A DNA stretch of 5,046 nt from Treponema sp. UBA4328 (GTDB lineage: Bacteria > Spirochaetota > Spirochaetia > Treponematales > Treponemataceae): positions 495-5,540 of the forward strand of contig DGTU01000130.1 of the NCBI GenBank assembly GCA_002394465.1, written 5' to 3'. Position 1 is the first letter of the stretch; each line of letters opens with the position of its first letter. The position numbers were made by a program, and so were the translations under genes. Below, piece after piece: positions 1 through 3,837 of this stretch. The notes under the pieces are model-generated. The model worked only from the letters and a program-made list of their open reading frames with translations, was not told the origin of the DNA and did not search any database.

Positions 1-85
1 AACCAATATACATACCAGGTCGTTTTCGGACGGCCTCAAGACCCTTCAAAACCTGAATACTACCCGCCGAATAATTAGCAGCCAT
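1..85 (-). CDS. gyrB: DNA gyrase subunit B, N-terminal fragment (runs off the left edge)
   Basis: Only the first 28 codons are present, read leftwards from the ATG at 85-83. Residues 10-28 read IQVLKGLEAVRKRPGMYIG, the highly conserved opening of the GHKL ATPase domain in GyrB/ParE proteins, and a short N-terminal arm precedes them as usual. GyrB is the ATP-hydrolysing subunit that, with GyrA, introduces negative supercoils into DNA in the cytoplasm. The start is supported by an AAGGAA ribosome-binding site at 97-92, six bases upstream, and by a good promoter behind it. The gene is divergent from the antiporter operon. The paralogue ParE (topoisomerase IV) begins very similarly, and 28 residues cannot fully exclude it; the VLKGLEAVRKRPGMYIG form fits GyrB better. 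Confidence 0.88.
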   Translation of the reverse strand, partial: MAANYSAGSIQVLKGLEAVRKRPGMYIG

Positions 86-155
86 TTTTATTTCCTTGTA
101 TAGTAAAGATTTACAATTTCAGATAAAAGACATGAAAAGACTTTTAGAGACTTAC

Positions 156-184
156 ATTATAGCAGAATTTTGAAAAAGAAACAA
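156..184 (-). promoter_or_regulatory. Sigma-70-type promoter of gyrB
   Basis: Read on the minus strand, TTGTTT (184-179) is followed after exactly 17 bases by a perfect TATAAT (161-156). The TGC just before the -10 makes it an extended -10 element. Transcription would start near position 149, leaving a leader of about 65 bases before the gyrB ATG. Many gyrB promoters respond to DNA supercoiling, but nothing here shows that directly. A 10-bp direct repeat (GCAGAATTTT on the plus strand) touches the -10 and recurs just upstream of the -35. Confidence 0.7.
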
Positions 185-197
185 CTTGCAGAATTTT
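162..197. repeat. Pair of 10-bp direct repeats in the gyrB promoter
   Basis: GCAGAATTTT occurs at 162-171 and again at 188-197, so the copies begin 26 bp apart, about two and a half helical turns. One copy abuts the -10 of the gyrB promoter and includes its extended TGC; the other lies just upstream of the -35. They could be a regulator site shared by the two divergent transcripts, or chance similarity in AT-rich DNA. No known operator was recognised. Confidence 0.35.
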
Positions 198-223
198 AAG
201 TGGCAGTCTGAAAGAATTTGAAT

Positions 224-229
224 TAAAAT
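224..229 (+). promoter_or_regulatory. Candidate -10 element for the antiporter operon (possibly leaderless)
   Basis: TAAAAT at 224-229 is the best -10-like hexamer before the antiporter and matches the consensus at five of six positions. It ends only seven bases before the ATG at 237, so transcription from it would begin at or next to the start codon. The position expected for a -35 (about 201-206, TGGCAG) is a poor match. It lies within TTTGAATTAAAAT (217-229), a 13-mer found again upstream of the XRE gene. Weak evidence: AT-rich sequence gives such hexamers often. Confidence 0.25.
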
Positions 230-236
230 ATAAGTG

Positions 237-1718
237 ATGCTGAATTTCCTTTATCCGGATGGAGAAGCCGTTTCAACGGTTTCTGTGGCCATCATTTCGA
301 TTTCAATTATCCTCATCTCGGGCTTTCTTATGACGCGGGTAACAAAGAAGCTGCGCCTGCCAAATGTCACTGCCTATATTGTTGCCGGAATCCTGATCGG
401 ACCGTTCTGCCTGAACCTTGTTCCACAGTCTATAATCAGGGGAACGGGATTTCTTTCGGATATTGCCCTTGCCTTTATTGCCTTTTCTACAGGCCAGTTT
501 TTTAAATTTGATGTCCTTAAAAAGAACGGTCTTAAAGTAATCTGCATTGCAGTTCTCGAGGCCCTGCTGGCTTCGGTGCTGGTTTTTATACTTACCTATT
601 GTATTCTCCGCCTTAACCTGGCATTCTCGATTGTGCTTTCAGCGCTTGCCTCTGCGACGGCTCCTGCTTCGATAATGATGACAATCCGTCAGACCGGAGC
701 AAAAGGTGACTTTGTAGAAACGCTCCTTCAGGTAATTGCCCTTGATAATATAATAAGCCTTGTTGCGTACAGCGTTGCCATTTCCATTGCACTTAATTCA
801 TTTCAGGGAATGCCGTTTTCGGTTGTTAAAATCATTCAGCCGGTTCTGACCAATGTTGCAGTCCTTCTTCTCGGAGCACTTTTCGGTCTTATCCTTAAGC
901 TGATGATTCAGCCTAAAACCCGTTCGACGGATAACCGTCTTATAATTTCAGTTGCCCTTCTGTTTGCATTCTGCGGAATATGTACGTTTTTCGAAGTTTC
1001 ACCTCTTCTGGGATGCATGTCGATGGGAACCGTTTATATAAACCTTGCAGAAGATGACAAGCTTTTTAAGCAGCTCAGTTATTTTTCTCCGCCGATTCTT
1101 CTCATGTTTTTCGTCCGTTCGGGAATGAGCTTTGATCTGCCTGCCCTTGTTAATACCAGCGGTGCAATTGGTTCTTCTCCGCTTCTCGTGATTGGCGTTC
1201 TGTACTTCGTTGTCAGAATTCTGGGAAAATATTGCGGCGCTTTTACCGGTTCCGTTCTGGTGAAAAAATCAAAGGATACAAGAAAATATCTTGGTCTGGC
1301 ACTGATTCCTCAGGCTGGAGTTGCCATTGGTCTTGCTGCAATGGGAGCGCGTTCATTAAAGGGAGAAACAGGTGCTGCCCTTGAAACGATAATTCTTGCG
1401 TCGAGTGTTCTGTATGAACTTATAGGACCGGCCTGTGCTAAGCTCTCACTTTATCTGTCAAAATCCTATTCAACAAAACTTGAAGATCTTGTTGACGTTC
1501 AGGAACAGAATTCCGACGGATCGGAAAAAAAACAGCTTGAAATCCTTATTGAACGTATTCAGAAGATTCAGAAGGAACTTCCGGCCCATACGATTAATGA
1601 AGAGGAAGAGGCTTTTACTGAAGCTGCCGAAAGCCAGAATACGGCTTTCTGGGGTGAAATTCAAAAGAAAAACATGAAAGAAATAATAAGAAAACATAAG
1701 CCAGGAGATAAAAAATGA
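237..1718 (+). CDS. CPA2-family cation:proton antiporter with a charged C-terminal tail
   Basis: An integral inner-membrane protein of 493 residues that exchanges Na+ or K+ for protons. About residues 12-408 form the Na+/H+ exchanger domain (PF00999 type), with roughly a dozen hydrophobic helices. Recognisable family landmarks are LRLPNVTAYIVAGILIGP near residues 39-56, ATAPAS near 140-145, VRILGKYCGA near 326-335 and GLALIPQAGVAIGLA near 353-367. The ion-binding helix reads ALDN (Asp170-Asn171), where CPA2 exchangers usually have Asp-Asp. The last 80 or so residues are hydrophilic, highly charged and probably helical. No Rossmann-type RCK/TrkA domain follows, unlike KefB/KefC. I chose ATG 237; an in-frame GTG lies directly before it at 234, and neither has a Shine-Dalgarno sequence. 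The stop overlaps the MgtC-like start by 4 bp. Ion specificity cannot be read from sequence. Confidence 0.85.
   Translation: MLNFLYPDGEAVSTVSVAIISISIILISGFLMTRVTKKLRLPNVTAYIVAGILIGPFCLNLVPQSIIRGTGFLSDIALAFIAFSTGQFFKFDVLKKNGLKVICIAVLEALLASVLVFILTYCILRLNLAFSIVLSALASATAPASIMMTIRQTGAKGDFVETLLQVIALDNIISLVAYSVAISIALNSFQGMPFSVVKIIQPVLTNVAVLLLGALFGLILKLMIQPKTRSTDNRLIISVALLFAFCGICTFFEVSPLLGCMSMGTVYINLAEDDKLFKQLSYFSPPILLMFFVRSGMSFDLPALVNTSGAIGSSPLLVIGVLYFVVRILGKYCGAFTGSVLVKKSKDTRKYLGLALIPQAGVAIGLAAMGARSLKGETGAALETIILASSVLYELIGPACAKLSLYLSKSYSTKLEDLVDVQEQNSDGSEKKQLEILIERIQKIQKELPAHTINEEEEAFTEAAESQNTAFWGEIQKKNMKEIIRKHKPGDKK
1525..1532 (+). other. A8 run forming an in-frame A_AAA_AAA slippery heptamer
   Basis: Eight consecutive adenines lie in the antiporter gene where the codons read GAA AAA AAA CAG, so the last seven form an in-register A_AAA_AAA heptamer. 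It sits where the membrane domain gives way to the charged tail. A -1 shift here would read ACA GCT TGA and stop at 1538-1540, giving a protein without most of the tail. No obvious stimulatory stem-loop or upstream Shine-Dalgarno was identified, so this may have no function. Confidence 0.25.
1703..1707 (+). promoter_or_regulatory. Ribosome-binding site of the MgtC-like gene
   Basis: AGGAG lies inside the last codons of the antiporter, seven bases before the ATG at 1715. It decides that start and suggests that ribosomes can load independently as well as by coupling through the ATGA overlap. Confidence 0.75.
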
Positions 1719-2431
1719 TAACAGACCCGATAGCAGATTTTCTCGGAATATGGTCAACACAGCTTACGGCATATACCCTTCTCTTCCGGATCGGAATGTC
1801 AGCCCTGCTTTCTGCACTTATTGGCTGGGAACGTTCAAGCAAGAGGCATTCAGCCGGATTCAGGACGTTCATGATCGTTACGCTTTCAGGAACGGTCGTC
1901 ATGCTTCTGGATATTTACCTGAATACGTTTTTCGGCGGAAAATTCTTTATTCTGTCTGCGGTTGCCGTAATTTCAAGTGCGAGAATTGCTACAAGAACTC
2001 TGTTCTTCAGTTCGAGAAATCAGATCATGGGACTTACGACGGCTGTTTCCCTGTGGTGCAGCTGCATACTTGGACTTACGCTCGGTGCTGGTCTTTATAC
2101 GATTACTGCAATTCTTTTCGTAACAATACTGCTGTGCCTGAGCAAGCTTCCTTCACTGGAATTTTTCCTCAAGAACCGTTCAAATCATTTTGAAATTCAT
2201 CTGGAACTTAAAAATTCCCTGAACCTTCAGAATTTCGTTTCTACGATACGTAAACTCGGCCTGACGATTGATGCAATTGAAATGAACCCTGCCTATGCAA
2301 ATTCCGGATTGAGCGTTTATTCAATTGCGATTTCCATCAGCAGCGCAGAACTGAAAAAATATAAGACGCATAAAGAAATAATTGAAGCCCTCAGGACTAT
2401 CGATTACATTTATCACATAGAAGAAATCTAA
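1715..2431 (+). CDS. MgtC/SapB-like inner-membrane protein with C-terminal regulatory-type domain
   Basis: A 238-residue membrane protein. Residues 22-143 hold about four to five hydrophobic segments with two MgtC/SapB (PF02308 type) signatures: LIGWERSSKRHSAGFRT at 35-51 and GLTTAVSLWCSCILGLTLG at 106-124. Residues about 158-238 are soluble and alternate strands and helices, like the ACT-like C-terminal domain of many MgtC proteins. MgtC proteins are linked to growth in low Mg2+, acid tolerance and modulation of membrane ATPase or ion transport, not proven to be Mg2+ channels. The glycine-rich GIGFLGAG-type motif normally found between the two signatures is replaced here by SAVAVISSARIATRT (81-95), so function may differ. 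The start overlaps the antiporter stop (ATGA) and has an AGGAG site. It is likely co-transcribed, and a joint role in ion homeostasis is inference. Confidence 0.82.
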   Translation: MITDPIADFLGIWSTQLTAYTLLFRIGMSALLSALIGWERSSKRHSAGFRTFMIVTLSGTVVMLLDIYLNTFFGGKFFILSAVAVISSARIATRTLFFSSRNQIMGLTTAVSLWCSCILGLTLGAGLYTITAILFVTILLCLSKLPSLEFFLKNRSNHFEIHLELKNSLNLQNFVSTIRKLGLTIDAIEMNPAYANSGLSVYSIAISISSAELKKYKTHKEIIEALRTIDYIYHIEEI

Positions 2432-2432
2432 G

Positions 2433-2903
2433 ATGAAATCTCAGTTGACGACGCTCTGCTACATTGAAAAAGACAATTCCTACCTCATGCTCCACCGGAT
2501 TTCGAAAAAAAACGATATAAATCACGACAAGTGGATTGGGGTCGGCGGTCATTTTGAAAAACATGAAAGCCCTGAAGACTGCCTTGTACGCGAAGTCATG
2601 GAAGAAACGGGGCTGACGCTCAATTCATTTGATTTCCGGGGAATAGTTACATTTGTCAGTGATGACGATCCGGCAGAGTACATGTGCCTGTATACTTCAA
2701 AAGATTTCAGCGGAAAACTGACTGACTGTGATGAAGGAAAACTTGAATGGGTTCCTTTTGAAAAAATCAATTCACTGGAACTGTGGGAAGGAGATAAAAT
2801 TTTTCTTAATCTCCTGCAGAAAGGCGAACCGTTTTTTTCACTCAAACTGACATATAAAAACGGCGGCCTCATTGAATCAATTCTGAACGGTATTAAGCTT
2901 TAG
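2433..2903 (+). CDS. NUDIX hydrolase, MutT/8-oxo-dGTP diphosphatase type
   Basis: A 156-residue cytoplasmic enzyme. Residues 39-61 form a complete Nudix box: Gly39, Glu45, then Arg53-Glu54, Glu57-Glu58 and Gly60, matching GX5EX7REUXEEXGU. The glutamates bind the Mg2+ that activates water for pyrophosphate cleavage. The flanking KWIGVGGHFE, YMCLYT and LEWVPF segments resemble MutT-like proteins annotated as 8-oxo-dGTP diphosphatases, which remove oxidised nucleotides before they are misincorporated. The substrate cannot be proved from sequence, and other nucleoside diphosphate derivatives are possible. It begins one base after the MgtC-like stop with no convincing Shine-Dalgarno, so translation is probably coupled to the upstream gene. 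Its end overlaps the stop of the convergent yhbY gene by 11 bp. A second A8 run (2505-2512) lies early in the gene. Confidence 0.87.
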   Translation: MKSQLTTLCYIEKDNSYLMLHRISKKNDINHDKWIGVGGHFEKHESPEDCLVREVMEETGLTLNSFDFRGIVTFVSDDDPAEYMCLYTSKDFSGKLTDCDEGKLEWVPFEKINSLELWEGDKIFLNLLQKGEPFFSLKLTYKNGGLIESILNGIKL

Positions 2904-3234
2904 AAAGACCTTTTTCGTATTTTCTGTCAGCCGGTTTTTCTGCCGGTCTGTAGAAAATTGCAACGTTTCCGATTGTACGTACGTGTGTTGAATCTGTCTT
3001 TTCTTCTATCTCTTTGTCGAGGGAAAGACGGCTTTCCTGAATTTCATCACGTTCTCCTGAAAGAGATTTGATGATGTTGTATTTGATTTTGATCAGTTCA
3101 TGAGATGCGAGGACTTTGCTGATGTTTTTAATCTGTTCTTCGGTAAGTCCTGCGCCGCCGATCTGAACAAGCGGATTCATCGGCTGTGCACATTTTTCAA
3201 GATATTTTCTCTGTTTTGCTGTAATTTCAATCAT
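2893..3234 (-). CDS. yhbY: YhbY-type RNA-binding protein (CRM domain)
   Basis: A 113-residue cytoplasmic protein with a single CRS1/YhbY (CRM) domain over about residues 1-97. It shows the family pattern: ITAKQRKYLEKCAQ at the start, PLVQIGGAGLTEEQ at 21-34 with the RNA-binding GxxG loop (Gly26-Gly29), SHELIKIKY at 44-52, and the closing strand IGNVAIFYRP at 88-97. YhbY family members associate with the pre-50S ribosomal subunit and are thought to help ribosome assembly. E. coli YhbY is slightly shorter (about 97 residues); the extra length is a middle segment rich in Glu and Lys and a basic tail (PAEKPADRKYEKG). The family GxxG often carries a basic residue in the loop, absent here. No Shine-Dalgarno precedes the ATG at 3234. 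The gene is convergent with the NUDIX gene and divergent from the XRE gene. Confidence 0.88.
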   Translation of the reverse strand: MIEITAKQRKYLEKCAQPMNPLVQIGGAGLTEEQIKNISKVLASHELIKIKYNIIKSLSGERDEIQESRLSLDKEIEEKTDSTHVRTIGNVAIFYRPAEKPADRKYEKGLSKA

Positions 3235-3240
3235 ATAAAT

Positions 3241-3269
3241 AGAATAACTTTTTTTATGCTAAATAACAA
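3241..3269 (-). promoter_or_regulatory. Candidate promoter of yhbY
   Basis: On the minus strand TTGTTA (3269-3264) and TATTCT (3246-3241) are spaced by exactly 17 bases, each matching four of six consensus positions. The -10 ends six bases before the yhbY ATG, so initiation would fall at the start codon and give a leaderless mRNA. An alternative is a perfect TATAAT on the same strand (3293-3288), inside the palindrome loop, which would give a leader of about 47 bases but lacks a good -35. Confidence 0.4.
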
Positions 3270-3274
3270 TAACA

Positions 3275-3309
3275 GACCAGAATTCATATTATAACTATGA
3301 ATTCCGGTC
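3275..3309. repeat. 35-bp inverted repeat between yhbY and the XRE gene
   Basis: Two 14-bp arms (GACCAGAATTCATA at 3275-3288 and TATGAATTCCGGTC at 3296-3309) flank a 7-base loop and match at 13 of 14 positions. The one mismatch becomes a G-U pair in minus-strand RNA, so that transcript would fold perfectly. Neither side has a continuous T run, and the flanking genes diverge, so an ordinary terminator is unlikely. Its place between two divergent starts suggests an operator, perhaps for the adjacent XRE regulator, but a leader hairpin is also possible. It covers a perfect minus-strand TATAAT. Confidence 0.7.
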
Positions 3310-3368
3310 AAAAGTTCATACATTTATTGCGTGTTTTGAATTAAAATCTGACAGTAAAATTCATTTTT

Positions 3369-3722
3369 ATGAATGATAAAAAAAGTGCCAGAGAATTATT
3401 TGCAGGCAATCTGCAGAAAATCAGACGCGAACATAAAATCACGCAGGAAGAACTAGCAGAAAAAATCGGAGTTTCTCCGGGAACTATCAGCAACATAGAA
3501 AGAGGCCTGTCTTTTCCGATGGCAGAAACAATAGACAAACTGTCTTCATTTTTTAATCTGCCCGTAACTGAATTTTTTGTTTCCGGACAGGAGAATTTTA
3601 TTCCCCAGTCAAAAATTGAACAGATATACGAAGTATTCAAACCGTACGTTGATAATCTTGGCATTGAAAAAAACGGCAGGAATTTTTCCGGCATTCATAA
3701 TCATTCTTCACGGAATGACTGA
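3369..3722 (+). CDS. XRE-family helix-turn-helix transcriptional regulator
   Basis: A 117-residue protein. Residues about 14-70 form a lambda Cro/C1-type helix-turn-helix (HTH_3): NLQKIRREHKITQEELAEKIG followed by a recognition helix around SPGTISNIERG (36-46) and a closing helix ending NLPVTEFF. The remaining 47 residues form a short hydrophilic tail with no known ligand, protease or membrane domain. Such proteins bind operator DNA as dimers and often repress their own promoter. The ATG at 3369 is the only reasonable start: an in-frame stop lies at 3342-3344 and the next in-frame Met is beyond the recognition helix. No Shine-Dalgarno is visible; a TAAAAT (3355-3360) lies eight bases upstream of the ATG. 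It sits downstream of the palindrome and directly upstream of nifJ on the same strand. Its targets are unknown. Confidence 0.85.
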   Translation: MNDKKSARELFAGNLQKIRREHKITQEELAEKIGVSPGTISNIERGLSFPMAETIDKLSSFFNLPVTEFFVSGQENFIPQSKIEQIYEVFKPYVDNLGIEKNGRNFSGIHNHSSRND

Positions 3723-3739
3723 CATTTTCTGCAAATTTG

Positions 3740-3768
3740 TTGAAATAAAGAGATTTACGGTATAAAAT
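3740..3768 (+). promoter_or_regulatory. Candidate sigma-70-type promoter of nifJ
   Basis: TTGAAA (3740-3745) is followed after 17 bases by TAAAAT (3763-3768); an overlapping TATAAA at 3761-3766 is an alternative -10. Transcription would start near 3775, giving a leader of roughly 63 bases. It lies just past the XRE stop, so nifJ can be transcribed on its own. No Rex or other known operator was recognised. Confidence 0.5.
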
Positions 3769-3817
3769 AAAAAAGATAATTTTTCAGAATTAAATTTTCT
3801 GCTGATAAATTTTTTAT
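3767..3817 (+). repeat. Nested imperfect inverted repeats in the nifJ leader
   Basis: ATAAAAAA (3767-3774) can pair with TTTTTTAT (3810-3817), and TCAG (3784-3787) with CTGA (3802-3805). An alternative inner stem is CAGAA (3785-3789) with TTCTG (3797-3801). The stems are almost entirely A-T and interrupted, so any RNA fold would be weak. It holds no recognised riboswitch. Confidence 0.25.
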
Positions 3818-3826
3818 ACCCCTATT

Positions 3827-3832
3827 AGGAGG
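3827..3832 (+). promoter_or_regulatory. Strong ribosome-binding site of nifJ
   Basis: A full AGGAGG lies five bases before the ATG at 3838, the best Shine-Dalgarno sequence in the window, and fits a highly translated gene. It settles the start against the internal ATGs at codons 6 and 8. Confidence 0.85.
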
Positions 3833-3837
3833 ACAAA

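Noticed and set aside
1435..1677. An 80-codon open frame on the plus strand inside the antiporter gene
   Set aside because: It is a very basic, low-complexity shadow frame with no ribosome-binding site and no recognisable domain; the antiporter frame explains the sequence.
1470..1902. Two overlapping minus-strand open frames opposite the antiporter tail and MgtC-like start
   Set aside because: They lie antisense to two well-supported coding regions, show no family features and have no promoter or ribosome-binding site that I could see.
1750..2193. A 147-codon plus-strand frame within the MgtC-like gene
   Set aside because: It has cysteine- and aromatic-rich shadow-frame composition, while the overlapping frame carries clear MgtC signatures.
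2929..2951. CCGG...CCGG stem near the end of yhbY as a terminator for the NUDIX operon
   Set aside because: The stem is only four G-C pairs, no T tract follows, and it lies in yhbY codons that encode the repeated PAEK/PADRK tail.
3275..3309. The palindrome as an ordinary intrinsic terminator
   Set aside because: Both flanking genes start here and run away from it, and there is no uninterrupted T run on either strand.
3341..3694. A 117-codon minus-strand frame opposite the XRE gene
   Set aside because: It is the antisense shadow of a clear helix-turn-helix protein, with no domain of its own.
3769..3837. A riboswitch in the nifJ leader
   Set aside because: The leader is short and almost all A/T, with no conserved aptamer motif that I recognise; only weak A-T stems can form.
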